Origin: Phialophora verrucosa
Taxonomy: Eukaryota > Ascomycota > Eurotiomycetes > Chaetothyriales > Herpotrichiellaceae
Assembly (NCBI GenBank): GCA_002099365.1
Contig: MSED01000009.1
Span: forward strand, 2,170,001 to 2,234,000
Direction of reading: 5' to 3'
Length of the DNA stretch: 64,000 bases
Part shown: positions 20,441 to 31,990 of the stretch, in pieces
Layout of the letters: each line of letters starts with the position of its first letter
Numbering within the stretch: the first letter of the stretch is position 1
Program-made: the position numbers and the translations under genes
The notes under the pieces: model-generated
Told to the model about the DNA's origin: nothing
Databases searched by the model: none
Seen by the model: only the letters and a program-made list of their open reading frames with translations

Positions 20441-22239
20441 ATTATAAAGGAAGTTTCTATAGAAGACTAAATATTAAAGAAAGTTACCTATATTACTTAC
20501 TTATCGACTATAGATAAAGTTAAATAAAGAGTATCTAAATATATCCTTAAGTATTAATAAGAGATATTAATTAAGGTAAAAGTAAGAGCTATATTAACGC
20601 GAGCACTAAAGGTACGAGACGCTATATTACTCTAAAGACTATAGTAGAATAAATAATACTATTATAAATTAGAACCGAAGTAAAAAGGTTTATATCTATT
20701 TAGTAAAATCTTAAAAAATAGACGATCGGGTACTCTAGTGTCTATAGACTCGGGGATAAAGAAGGGGGTATACTATCTAGACTATATTAAACTATAGATA
20801 GATCGAAAAGAGCGGCTAAAGGATCGCTTTAGCGAGGATTAAAATATATTAATAATTAACGTCGAAGTTAAGAGAAGACTAGCCGAGGTAGAGAGATATT
20901 AAAAGGCCTTAAGGCAGTAAGTAAAGATAATATAAGATAGGATTTAGGAAAGAGTTCTATTAGGTATAGATCTATAGACGGTTAATACCGATAAGATAAG
21001 GCCGCCGAATTAGATTAATATACTAAGAGGATATAGAGATAAACTATAGAAATTCTAGAAGAATAGAAAAGTAAACCTCTAGAGATAAATAGAGGCGATA
21101 GAAAAAGAAGAGTATTAAGGATAATATAGTATTTAGCGTTTAGATAGGATATAACTATAGAAGATAAAATATAGAGACGATATTATAATATAGACTAAAG
21201 AATAACCCGCTAAAGAAGTAAGAAACAGCTATATAGATATAATTATAGTAGTCTTATATAGTAAAGGTTATACGAAAATAGATTATAGTATAAATATAGA
21301 TAAGAAGAAATATAGCGTTATAAAAGGGAGGAATTAGATATCTCGTCTAGTATAATATTTAAATAGATAAGAGCTAGACCTTAATATATAAGAATATATA
21401 TTAATAATAAGAAATAATAGAATAATAATATAATATTAGAGATATAGTATAAAGGAAATCTAAGGAAAGGTATAGTAATATACGGGAATTATTATATAGT
21501 AATATAGATTATAATTATCGGTAGTCTCGTACTATATAAGAATAATAGAAATTAAAGAGGGGATAAAGCTAGAAAATTAAGCTAAAGATAAGAATAAGGT
21601 AAAGGAAGGGAGAGAGGGGTAAAGGGCTACTATAGTAACACTTTACTATCGCCTTACTTAGAGATTATAATACTATCTTATACTAATCTCTCCTTTATAC
21701 TATAATTAATTATTTCCCTTTTATAATAATATATACTTTTTATTATTTCCCTTTTATAATATACGCTTTCTGCCTTAATAAATTACCTTATATACTTCTT
21801 AAAATTATATAATATACTATAACGATTAAACATTTATATAATTAATTAATAAAGCCTTTAATAAGCGTTAAATAACTATAAAATAATAACTATAATAAAT
21901 AAAAGTAATCCTATTAAGGAATAAAGTTAGTAATTAAATACCGAATAAGTTTATAAAGAGTAAGGTAAACTAAACCGCTTAAAGATAGTAAGCCTAGACG
22001 AGATAGCAGCGTTAGCACTAAGCCTAATAGAGAAGTAGCTAAATCTCGGGGGTATAGAAGAGACAGTAGACTATAGAGCCGAAGAACACCGGACAGCGGA
22101 GACATCGGACGAATATTAAAACGAAATAGGGGACGATAGCTCAAAGGGAAATTAAGAAGAACTACCTAAAATAGTATAAATTCTAGTTACTAATAGGGGT
22201 AAGATAAGTACGGAATAAGATACTAAATTAGGAGGGAAT

Positions 22240-24440
22240 TTAGTCGCTATAGTAAATAAAGAGTATAAAGAGCTATAGAATCCGGTATAGGTCCTAAGTA
22301 ATAATAAAGGTAACTTTAATATAGAATAAGATAATTAAATAACTAAAAGAGAGAGGGGGTATTAAGAGAAGATAAACGTATTAAAAGTAAGGATAAGAGA
22401 AGAAAACCCGTATAGCGGTATAATAATAGAGGAACAAGAATATTATTATTAAAATAATTTAGAAGAATACTAAAGAGGTATAAAAAAGGAGAAAGAAATA
22501 TAAAATAAAATAGTAAAGGAAAGGAAGGAATAGATAAGAAAGGTATAGAAAGAAAGGGAGGAAAGGATAAGAAAGAAGGCTAAAGATTAAGTTACGATAA
22601 TAGAATAATAAGCGGTACTAGCTATCGATTAAGCTATATTAATAACCTAATAAACTATAATAGAAGCCTCTATAAAGCTAAAATATAAAAGAGCTATAAG
22701 GAAAGATAAGATTATAAAGAACTCTATAGCTTTTAAATATACTAAAATTAACCCCGAATTAGAGCTCTATTTTATACTAAAAGAGGGTGTAATTATCCTA
22801 AAGTTAATAGACTTAAAGGTCCCGGGACCGAATACGAAGAAGCTAAAGAAAGAGAGGTTTATAGCTATAATTAACTTAGCTTTAAGAGCTGCTAAAGAGA
22901 AATACCCGAATAAAGACTAATACGAGAATATAGCCGAAGATATACTAAAGACTTTAGATATAATACCTCTTAAGTATAGGGAAATAGTAAAAGATCTTAT
23001 AATAATAATCTCTAGTATAAAACTAGAAGATTAGTCTAAAGACGATAGTCCCGAAGAATCCTCGATTAAAGGCACCGATATAGAGGCTTTAATAAAGGGT
23101 AATAAGATAAAGCGGCTAAAAGTAAAGAGATCTAAATTATATAAGTAATTCTTTAAGGATATTAAGATAGGAGGAAAGGAAATATATAAATAAGGTATAG
23201 GTAATACGAAGCTATAAATAAAGAGAACCTAATACCCTAAGCTACCAAAGGATTATAAGAACTAGAAAAAGACCTTAAACATTTAGTAGATTAAAGCCCT
23301 AATTAAGGAATATATAGGAAAGTTAAGAGGGGGTAATAAGATATTAAGATACTTCGCTATATTAAATAACTTTAATTATTATAAGGAGCTACTTCTAATA
23401 AATAGTAAAGAAGATTTTATAAAGGTATAGATATTAAAAGCTTATAAAGTTTTAATAATAAACCTTAATAGAGAGATAGAGTAGCTTAAAGATTTAATCG
23501 GCCCGTAAGTTATATAAAAAGTATTATAGCGCTCTACTAAAATACTTATAAAATTCCTTAATAAAGATCTTCTAAATTTAAAAGATATATTATAGGAGTG
23601 TAGCCGGAAAAGGTATAAGATACCTCGAAGCGAGAAGGGAAAGTTTATCGTAAATACTACTAGAGGAGTAAAGGTAGCGAATAAGCTCGAAAAGAATAAG
23701 AAAATAGTATTACTTCTATAAGACGATATTAAGAAAGATAAGAAGAAGAAAGAGGGCTAGAGGATTAACTAAATTAGGCGGGCGGTTAATAATAATATAG
23801 TTAAGATCGTAAAGATAAGAATTTACTAGGAATAGATATAAGATAATATATCTAAGGCCTTTACGAAGATATACGCCGAAACTTTAAAGAATAAATAAGT
23901 AAATAAATAACTAATAAATATAGAATTAGAATTAATAAATACCTAAGAGTCTTTAATTAATTAGTTAGAATTATTATTATATAAAGTTATTATAGAATAA
24001 GATATATATCGTACCCTTCTTAAGTAAGCCCTCTAAATATACTTTATAGTAGAAGAAGACGAAATTAGAGATAATACTAGTAATAAGGGGTAGTAAGAGG
24101 TCGATAGGAAGTCGGAGGATTTTCTTATAAAACTTACTAACTTAATAAAGCTTCTATATCCTCTTCTAACTATCCTAAATTATAATAAAGCGATAGTAGA
24201 GAGTAAAGATAAGGTTATAAAAAAGCTTAGCGAAATCGCCGGGTTCGATTTAAAGAAGTAAGCGATAATCTACTATAATAAGGCTATATAGTTATTATAG
24301 TATATAAATAGTACGAAATAGCGAGAGAATCTATTAAAGCTCTATTATGACTTTTATAACTTTATAATAGTTCTTATATAATATAATATTACTTAAGAGA
24401 ATATAAATTTAGAGTATAAAATATAATCTAAAATAATAAG
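22240..24440 (+). pseudogene. Additional long reading frame after pol, unknown family
   Basis: The frame through 22741 reads as protein for about 730 codons if TAA/TAG are taken as decayed Gln or Trp. The conceptual product starts with a Lys/Glu/Arg-rich helical part, continues with a Leu/Ile-rich part (for example NPELELYFILKEGVIILKL) and has several long predicted helices. It lies between integrase and the 3' LTR, in the same orientation as pol. I recognise no domain. Lacking CA and TG, RIPped DNA has no TGA stops at all, so apparent openness is weak evidence on its own; the consistent amino-acid texture is the main support. Confidence 0.45.
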
Positions 24441-24614
24441 CTAAAAGTACTAGAGATATCTATAAATAATATAAGAATATAAAGTACTAGGTACCGGACT
24501 TAGCTGGTAGGCGGGTAGCCTAGCACCTAGTGGCGGAGGAGCTGATTTAGAGGGCTTTAAGGTATAAAAATGCTTATCCGGTTTTATACTAGAGACTTAG
24601 ACTTTGCAACTAAA

Positions 24615-24632
24615 GATGAGAGAGGGGGATGG
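24615..24632 (+). other. Polypurine tract
   Basis: A purine-rich run (agatgagagagggggatgg, broken by two T) directly before the 3' LTR, as needed to prime plus-strand synthesis. It lies in the non-RIPped last 150 bp of the interior. Confidence 0.75.
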
Positions 24633-24754
24633 TGTGACGCTATAACTTTGAGCACGTAATGCTGTGCATATCTTACTGCAGGCAGCTCTCTCTTCCTTAC
24701 ATAGTACAATACCATACTTGCCCCCACCATCGCTTCATACCGTACGTGACAACA
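24633..24754 (+). repeat. 3' LTR
   Basis: 122 bp, 119 identical to the 5' LTR. The three differences are all CpA-to-TpA or TpG-to-TpA and cluster in the first 26 bases, nearest the RIPped interior. Confidence 0.95.
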
Positions 24755-24758
24755 CCGT
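24755..24758. repeat. Target-site duplication, right copy
   Basis: CCGT directly after the 3' LTR, matching 13139-13142. Confidence 0.8.
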
Positions 24759-26134
24759 TAGCACTGATAGTCTACGGTCACCTCGTTGATAGACGCCAGG
24801 ATAGTCCTGCAAGCCCGACAAGTCATCGACCTATGCCCGCTGTCCCGCCATCCTTAGCTCCACTTCCATGCAGTGGAGGGTCTTCCTGATGCCTAAGCAT
24901 GGATCGAGAAACTATTAAAGTTTTGGCTGCGGTCTGTGGTTCGTGGTTTGAGCTGAAATCACGATCGTGTGACGCAACTTCAGCAACAGACTGCGTCAGA
25001 TGGTGTGACAACGATATCCAGTTTGCCTATGTCGGCACTAGGCCCCGGTTTATTGGACAGGCGTTGAAACATATGGCTCTTCCAGGACGAAACGGGCGTG
25101 TCAAATGCTGATCTGCTGCCCGATGCAGGATCAAGCTGCAAAGACGTTGGGAGGGCCGCCTAGGGCTCTGGTCCCCGAGGTCGCCGCATTGGAACCGGAA
25201 ACTCAAAAAAGATGCCAGATGAGCTTGATTCGAGCCCAACAGCTAGAGGGGTATACCGGAAGGGTCGAGAGAGGAGCCCAGATTAGCATCTCGTATCTGC
25301 GGGTGGCGTGGTGGAGGTAGGTTGAGGGCGAGACTGCTGGATCATTCGCTGTCCGCAAAGCTATAGCCTAGATGAGGTTAGCCATTGCTGCACAATCCGG
25401 TTGGCTACCAAGACGACTGATAGTATCTCTCTGCGTCCGGGGGCGGATCCCCTTGCATGGCGCGAGGCTTCTACTCGTACAGTGCAGATGCGTGGCTACC
25501 CAGGACATGCATGCAGTCACTGTCAACTTGGGCCGGTCTGTCTGACTGCATGGCTGGGGGCGCAACCGTTGAGGAGGCATGGCGGACGAGGATTGACGAG
25601 TGGTAGGTTCAAGTCGCAGGGGACGCAGTGACTGGGCGCCATGGAGCGACTGAGTGGCCTTGGATGTGCCGATTTGGCATATACTGTACCAGTGCCACCC
25701 TTGATAAGTACTGTGGTGTGTTTCACAGGAACTCCGGAGTACGGGTCGCTGCGAACCTGATCGCCTGATCGCCGTGGCTTCGGGGCTGGTGGGCGTCGAC
25801 TCCGAGTCTCCCCCACGTTCACGCCCAGGCGGTTAGGCTTAGCCCTCTGAACACTAGGTGCCTCCTTAGCCCCCCTCGGCCCCGCCCCTGCTGTAGCTGC
25901 GGCTCTGGCAGACCCGGAAAGCCGCCACGAAAATTTTAATGCCATGCACTGCGCGCATCGCATTACACCCTCACACCCTGTAGCACCAGGCAACTTTCCT
26001 GTGCGAACAAAGTCCAAGTCTGCACTGCGTTATCTACGTGCCCTTTGACCCAGGCACCATCTGAGACCTGCATGGCCCTTACAAGAATCTAATGTCGGGC
26101 TGATACTCTGCACCCGTCCGCGGAGATCCCAACC
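24759..26134. other. Upstream region of RRP8, no gene seen
   Basis: 1.38 kb of normal-composition DNA. ORFs of 60-165 codons overlap on both strands without domain character. A GGTTCAAGTC string near 25607 recalls a tRNA T-loop, but no acceptor or anticodon stem can be drawn around it. Confidence 0.5.
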
Positions 26135-27691
26135 ATGTTCTCTGTTCCAGGTTGGTCGGTCGACTCGAATTCACTCGTTCAGGAAAAGCCTGCAGCCAAA
26201 AGCCACGCTCAGGCATCTTCCGGCGCATCGTCTGCCCTTTTGAACAAGCGGAAGAATACCCTTCCCCACAGCGACCAAGCCTCGAAGGTCTCGGGGAGTG
26301 AGCTCGAGAAATTATGGAAGCAGCAGGCTGACGCCAAACCTGCAAGGTCGAAGCAGAAACCAGCGCAGGAAGAAGAAAACCAGCAACAAAAGCAGGATGT
26401 GGGAAAGCGGGACCTGCAGAAATTGAAGCAAGACAAGGCCCGCGAAGACGACGCAGTTGCAGCAAAGAAGAAGAAGGAGCGTAACAAGAACAAGGGCGAT
26501 CACAAGCTGAACTCGAGGGACATACCCAATGCTGAACAACAGCCGGTGCAAAAGAAAGGAGACCGCACAAAAGAAGCCCACTCGAGACGGAGCAATGGCG
26601 ACGTTGAACCCGCCTATTTCCCGCGGGATAAAGTTCTCAACACTCTCCCACCAGCCCCCCCGCTGCCGGCCAAATTGACAGCACTCCAGGCCAAAATGCG
26701 CAGCAAGCTTACATCTGCGCGGTTCCGTCATCTGAACGAGACACTCTACACTACCTCCTCAGCGGCGGCCTTGGACCTCTTTACGAACTCACCGGACTTG
26801 TTCGCTGAGTATCATGCTGGGTTTTCACAACAAGTCAAGGACTCGTGGCCCGTCAATCCGGTGGAAAGGTACGTCGCCTCCATAAGGCATCGAGGCCAAT
26901 TGCAACCCTCCGAAAAAGACACGAAACAACGTCCGCTACGAGAGTCTCCGCTGCCTCGCCGTCCCAAGACCTCACTCTGCACAATCGCCGACCTCGGCTG
27001 CGGCGATGCCCCCCTTGCTCGCGGCTGCCAATCAGTGATCAAAGCACAGAGGCTCAAGTTCCACAATTTCGACCTGCACGCGCCCAGCACCCTGGTTACG
27101 AAAGCCGACATATCCAATTTGCCGCTCCGAGACGGCGAGGCGGATATAGCGGTATTTTGTCTCAGTTTGATGGGCACGAATTGGATCAGTTTTGTGGAAG
27201 AGGCGTGGCGAATTCTCAGGGGCGATGGGAAGGGGGAGTGCTGGGTCAGCGAGGTGAAGAGTCGGTTTGGGAGGGTGGGCAGACGGAAGGGCGAAGCGGT
27301 GGAGAACAGCGTGGGCAAGAGGAGGAGGCAGCAGAAGCCGAACAACAGGGGTGCCGGCGAAGATGATGGTGCTCTCGGCGAGCAGATCTTTGCCGAGGAT
27401 GCCACCGAAAGTGCTGGCGACGAGACCGACATCTCGGCCTTTGTCAAGGTTTTTACCCGCCGCGGCTTCCAGTTGCGCGAGGACAGCGTGGACAAGTCGA
27501 ACAAGATGTTCGTGAGCATGGTTTTCATAAAGTCCGGCATACCGACGGCGGGGAAACACAAGGGTCTCAAATGGACTGGAAGAGAGTATCAAATCGTGCA
27601 GGGCAAGGTTAAGAAAGGAGGTCATGAGGATGATGTGACGCTAGAAGAGGAGGCTAAGGTGCTGAAACCTTGTGTTTACAAGACGAGGTGA
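26135..27691 (+). CDS. RRP8: 25S rRNA N1-adenine methyltransferase RRP8
   Basis: A single-exon protein of 518 aa matching Rrp8, the nucleolar S-adenosylmethionine-dependent enzyme that makes m1A in 25S rRNA helix 25.1 and assists early pre-rRNA cleavage. The first 180 residues are Lys/Glu/Gln-rich and disordered, with nuclear-localisation-like basic runs. The family core starts at LTALQAKMRSKLTSARFRHL, then NETLYTTSSAAALDLF, YHAGFSQQVKDSWPVNPVER, SAM-binding motif I IADLGCGDAPLAR (about residue 285), FDLHAPS, KADISNLPL and VFCLSLMGTNWISFVEEAWR, then GECWVSEVKSRF. An insert of about 60 mostly acidic and basic residues precedes ISAFVKVFTRRGFQL. The motifs and their order are diagnostic. Confidence 0.96.
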   Translation: MFSVPGWSVDSNSLVQEKPAAKSHAQASSGASSALLNKRKNTLPHSDQASKVSGSELEKLWKQQADAKPARSKQKPAQEEENQQQKQDVGKRDLQKLKQDKAREDDAVAAKKKKERNKNKGDHKLNSRDIPNAEQQPVQKKGDRTKEAHSRRSNGDVEPAYFPRDKVLNTLPPAPPLPAKLTALQAKMRSKLTSARFRHLNETLYTTSSAAALDLFTNSPDLFAEYHAGFSQQVKDSWPVNPVERYVASIRHRGQLQPSEKDTKQRPLRESPLPRRPKTSLCTIADLGCGDAPLARGCQSVIKAQRLKFHNFDLHAPSTLVTKADISNLPLRDGEADIAVFCLSLMGTNWISFVEEAWRILRGDGKGECWVSEVKSRFGRVGRRKGEAVENSVGKRRRQQKPNNRGAGEDDGALGEQIFAEDATESAGDETDISAFVKVFTRRGFQLREDSVDKSNKMFVSMVFIKSGIPTAGKHKGLKWTGREYQIVQGKVKKGGHEDDVTLEEEAKVLKPCVYKTR

Positions 27692-28068
27692 CCAGCAAGA
27701 AGGCGTGATCATTCCCATGGGAATGGACTATTCACATGTGGCGACTTTGAGACGCGAGATTGCAAAGTCAAGCTTAGGCAGGTAAGAAAAGGGCGGCGTG
27801 CTTCTCGGCCGTCTTTGAAAGACACTCCCCTGGTGAGTGTTGCTCAGTTTGTCACCATGGCTCATCTCGCGACATTCGTCACTCGCGATATTACCGGGGT
27901 GAGTTCTGCTATCAACAGCGCAGGCGACCTCGTCGTCAGTCGTCTGCGCACTCGCTATAGCTTGACAGCTGCATTGCCCCGACTTGGTACGTTCTACGCT
28001 GCGGTATGAGAAAGTAGCAGCCCTGGCCGGTCTGAGTAGTGGGCCTCCTTCCCCATCGTCCACAAACC
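27692..28068. other. Convergent 3' intergenic region
   Basis: 377 bp between the 3' ends of RRP8 and the C2H2 regulator. No conserved exon or RNA gene is evident. Confidence 0.5.
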
Positions 28069-31000
28069 CTATATACCTTCCAACATTTTAGCATGAACAT
28101 TCAAAGTCCTTCCTATCGTAGTCACCACGTCGAAGACATGGTTGTCCGAGAACACTTCTGCCCAGAGGCGCGCTACCGCGACTCTCAGGCACGAAATCTG
28201 GCGCTGCCATGCCGTCGCATCGTCCTTGGGTGATGGGGGCGTCGGCATCGCCATTTCTTGCAGCGTCCAGTAGTCGAGATCCATGCCGAAGATGCGGGCG
28301 TCGCTCACGGGATCCTCGTTGATACTGGCATGAGTAATGCTCCAGTTACGGTCCCCTTGGCCGATGCTGGCGTGGTCGCCCGCGTTGAGATTTACGTCGC
28401 CGACGCCGTTCCAGTTCACATCAATGCCGTTGGGGGTGATGTTGGCACTCGAAGACAGGGCGTCAAGATCGCCTTCGGTGAAGAAACCGGATTCCAGCAC
28501 CATGCCACGGAGCATCAGTACGAGATTCTTCTCCTGCTTCGACATTGGAGTCTGTGCAATCGTGGAGGCTAGAGCTTCGAACCATCTGTTGAGGATGACG
28601 GCACACTCGAGGGCGCACAATGACTGGTTGACGCTCCAGAAGAGCGACTGGCTTCGGGCAACGAATTTGATTCCTAACCGGATGGGGACACTGAGGGCGT
28701 GAATGGCTTGCAACAAAACCGGGGTGAGTTGCGGGTGGCGTTGAGGTGATGACCCCGCGGTGAAGACCTGCGCAATCAGGCTGGGGTCTCGCGTTGCAAG
28801 CGCTCGACATGGACCCAGGTCAGCATATAAACGAATCCAGGCAAGCCGTAGGCAGGCAATGGCGTTAAAGGAGATGGGCCCAGCGGATGCTTCTGGCTCA
28901 ATGGTCGATTCGGGGCATTTCTCCCACAAGCGCTGCCAACGGTGGAGCGCACGAATGATATTGTCGACGTCCTCGCCGTGTAGATTTGTGCTCGCTGCAG
29001 TGTCGGCGCCGTCAGAACAGGGCACAGGATGACGTTGCCGCAGAAAGTAGATGCATTGCAAAAGGCCGAAGATCAGCGCATAGTTGCCAAGCGCGGAGAT
29101 CGAAGGACTATCGTCTGAGTTGGCGACGGCATCCCCAACTTCACGTTGGAACAGTCTTTGGAAGGCCCCTTGGAACGGAACAGCGGTGATTCGTGATGCA
29201 AGTCTAACCTCCTCCCACCGCTGGGCGCTGGGCGCTGCCCACTCGTCCGCGGAAGCAGGTGTGTTGCATTGGATTTCGGCCGATGGAAGGGGCGGAGCCA
29301 TGTTGTATGCGAGACTTTGTAGGTTGGTGAAGGTATAAGTGATTATCTTGACGCGCCGCCAGCTCTCAATTTCAATCCAAGCCCGCCACCGCTCCACTGT
29401 GGTACTACTCTGATCCACGATGCTTTCTGCTTCTCGGCCCAGGCCTTCTTCACGAGCGAGCATTGTCAGCAGACTCTGAAGGAGAATGGTCTCACCAAGC
29501 AACCCCTTGAGACCCCAGGACCCGAAGGACATCAGCGTCAGAATTGCTTGCATTGTCTGCAAGCGTTGTCTGCTGGCTGCCAAGATGGATTCGAGTCGCG
29601 ATTGGTGCTTATTCTGATTGAGGCCCGTATCGGAGTCGCCATCGAGAGGGGATTGCTGTTCAGAACTGGGTGGTTGAAGTGAACTTGTCACCGTCACTTC
29701 TGCACGGGGGAGACATGGCTGCTTCAAAGAGGTGAGAAGGCTCTCTTGGTGCCGGTTTTGGAGCCGAGACATAATCAGGGCCTTTGAGGCATGGAAAAGG
29801 GGTACGCCAGTCTGGCTTTCAAACCTCAGTTGCGCTCCTGTGGCACACATTGCAAGGATGAGCTCGAGAGCAGAGTTTACCACCCTGAATGTGGGCACGT
29901 GAAACAAAGGCTGGTGCTTGTACAGACTGTTGATACATCGTTCGAGGTAAGCAGACATTGTATGCCGACTGGGGAGGACAAAATCTGACGGAAACACGTC
30001 CGAGTGCCTGGCCACGTTGGCTTGCAGCTCGATGTAGTCTGCCTGCGAGACTTTCCAGCAAGGTCCAGATCCCGTGTCTAGCATCCTTTGGCCTTCTCGG
30101 CCTTTCGACTGCGTTCCCGGTGGTAATCGCAGGGAAGGAAGAGGGGAGCCGATCCGGGAAAACACATTGTTCCCTTGAATTGCGTCACATTCAGAAGCCA
30201 TTCGTTGCTCGTCGTGCGTTGCATGTGCTGAAAACGGCCTTGTGTTCTGTTCACCAGATGAGACAGGCGGTGGTAGCGCAACATCATGTCCTGATTTGGC
30301 ATTGTGCTGAATGGGGGGATTCGGGGTTGAAAAATCAAGATTGCCCACAAGGAAGTCCACATTATCAAAGATGTTGTCCATCTCTAGGCTTGTTGGATTG
30401 AGTTGCGCAAAGCCACGCCCAGGCTCGTGCATTTGATGGGTATGAGGGCGAGTTTCTGGCTCTACCGGTCCTGTCACACCGATGTCTGACAGGGCGGGCG
30501 CACTTGTAGTCAACGACACAGTTGGCTCCTCCCGCACCATGGCCGCTGCCTCTGTAGGGTAGACAGAAGCGCCAGTTGCGGGGATGACATCGTCGTTCAT
30601 AAACTGGAAGGCGGCTTGGTCATGGAGAGTCGAGAGCAACATGCCATTCAACGGGCCTTGCAGATCATCGTTCGTTCTGTCGCCTTGCCGGGCAGTTGAA
30701 ACTTTGTGTGATGAAATTTGCTGAGTGCTCAAGCTTAAGTTCGTATCAACTTCGGCTCCAAAAGGCTGATGGCTGTAGCTACCGCCACTGTTGCTTTGAG
30801 ACTGACTTTGCGCCTGCCACTGTGATGCATCGTACTGGAGTTGATTATGCTGATCGTGTTGTAGTTTCTTGCGCTTCGACGGCACAATGTTATGAGCGGA
30901 CTTTTGGTGTCTTGTCAGAAGATCGCTGTGCGGATGTCAGTAAGCGTGCACATGAATTCCTTGCCTGTCCCGCCGCGACATACTGTCTGGGATAAGCTTG

Positions 31001-31138
31001 ACCACACGGGCATTTGTAAGGCGTCTCCTTCGTGTGTCTTCTCTCATGACGCTGAACATGATCGGGACGTTTGAATCTCCGATCGCAGTACCGGCATGGA
31101 AACCTCGGTTGTGTTGCTGTACTTGAGGGATCACTCAT
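28069..31138 (-). CDS. C2H2 zinc-finger transcription factor with fungal-specific domain
   Basis: Two exons, 30984-31138 and 28069-30925, joined across a 58-nt intron (GTATGT...CAG), giving about 1003 aa. Start ATG 31138 (MSDPSSTATQPRF) is chosen; ATG 31165 is also in frame. Two adjacent zinc fingers open the protein: FPCRYCDRRFKRPDHVQRHERRH, and a second split by the intron, YKCPCGQAYPRH then DLLTRHQKSAH, with a C-X-C knuckle. After a Gln/Ser-rich linker of about 300 residues comes the fungal-specific transcription factor domain (from YLERCINSLYKHQPLFHVPTF). This arrangement is typical of fungal two-finger C2H2 regulators of carbon or secondary metabolism. It is the only regulator next to the 32-37 kb metabolic cluster, so local control of that cluster is plausible but unproven. 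Confidence 0.9.
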
Positions 31139-31990
31139 TGCTCTGAATAATTCGAAGGTACACAAAGAACTGAGGACGAGGCAATTGCACTTGCAACCTG
31201 CACCATGACCTTCTCCTGCATTGGTGACTGTCTGTATAGAAGGATTGAATCAATCACCAAGGCCCAGACCTGTGGCAGCGGTGGTCTAGCGCAGAGTTTA
31301 CTCAACGGCCGATGTCCGAGACAGAAGTGACCAAAAACAGCCGGGACGGGGTATGGTAGGCATCATCTCCAGGGCATCTCCCATGGTGAGGGCATATCCC
31401 TGCACGGCGGTCCTCATTCCCCGCGGGGCCACAAGCGTACCTATCAGAGGTCTACAGTATTTAGGCATACAGTAGGAGTAAAGACGATGACCCTGAAATG
31501 ACATGATGATGGTGCGGTGAAGAGCGTGCTGCCTCACAAGTTCAACGCTTGGCGCCATCACCGGCAGTTTCGCAATCACCCGCGCCTCACTTTTCGTTCC
31601 TGTCACGTTTTATGTACAACAATCATCATCCATTGAATCAGGAGAAAGCTCAAGATACATCGAGGGAGTTCCAGCCGCCACCGCTCCCTTCCTCGAACAT
31701 TACATCCAAGTTGGTAACACGCTGTAGCCACGAAGCAAATGTCCCCACCGAGACAAATAGCCTAGCACCGACTCGGTACTCTCACCAGTATGTTCATCAT
31801 GCACTACTCACTCCCCGCTTCGATTGTCGACCTGTCGAGGGTGCGGCAAAAGTCGAGCCTCGCGAGAGATCCAAGTATCGCTGAGTGCACCGAGGGAATA
31901 TGACGACTTGCACTGTGCGAAGAGATGAGCCTTGCTCTCGCCGTCGTCGCCTTTTAGTTGGGCGTTGGTTCCTCCAGTCGCTGACAACGT
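31139..31990. other. Intergenic region, no gene seen
   Basis: 852 bp between the C2H2 regulator's start and the 3' end of the epimerase-like gene. Chance ORFs of about 110 codons occur; none has recognisable motifs. Confidence 0.45.

Larger units (their letters stand above)
13143..24754 (+). mobile_element. Complete RIP-inactivated Ty3/Gypsy LTR retrotransposon (11.6 kb)
   Basis: Two 122-bp LTRs starting TGT and ending ACA bound an 11.6-kb element flanked by CCGT duplications. Domains can be read in order on the + strand once TAA/TAG are allowed as decayed Gln/Trp codons: Gag, protease, reverse transcriptase, RNase H, integrase. This order defines Ty3/Gypsy. From about 13390 to 24480 the DNA is very AT-rich and almost lacks CA and TG dinucleotides while TA is abundant and CG, CC and CT persist. 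That is the CpA-to-TpA outcome of RIP on both strands, carried close to saturation. The copy is dead: every domain has many stops and catalytic residues are lost. At 11.6 kb it is longer than the usual 5-8 kb for the group, mainly because of about 4 kb after integrase that carries another reading frame. Confidence 0.95.

Noticed and set aside
21914..22144. 76-codon minus-strand ORF inside the retrotransposon
   Set aside because: It arises in RIPped DNA from depletion of stop-forming contexts on that strand; Leu/Ser/Arg-rich texture without any motif, opposite to all element genes.
20700..22240. Possible second nested element between integrase and the third reading frame
   Set aside because: No additional LTR-like repeat, target duplication or second RT was found by eye; RIP saturation prevents a firm exclusion.
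25600..25620. GGTTCAAGTC string resembling a tRNA B box
   Set aside because: No A box or cloverleaf can be built from the upstream 60-80 bases.
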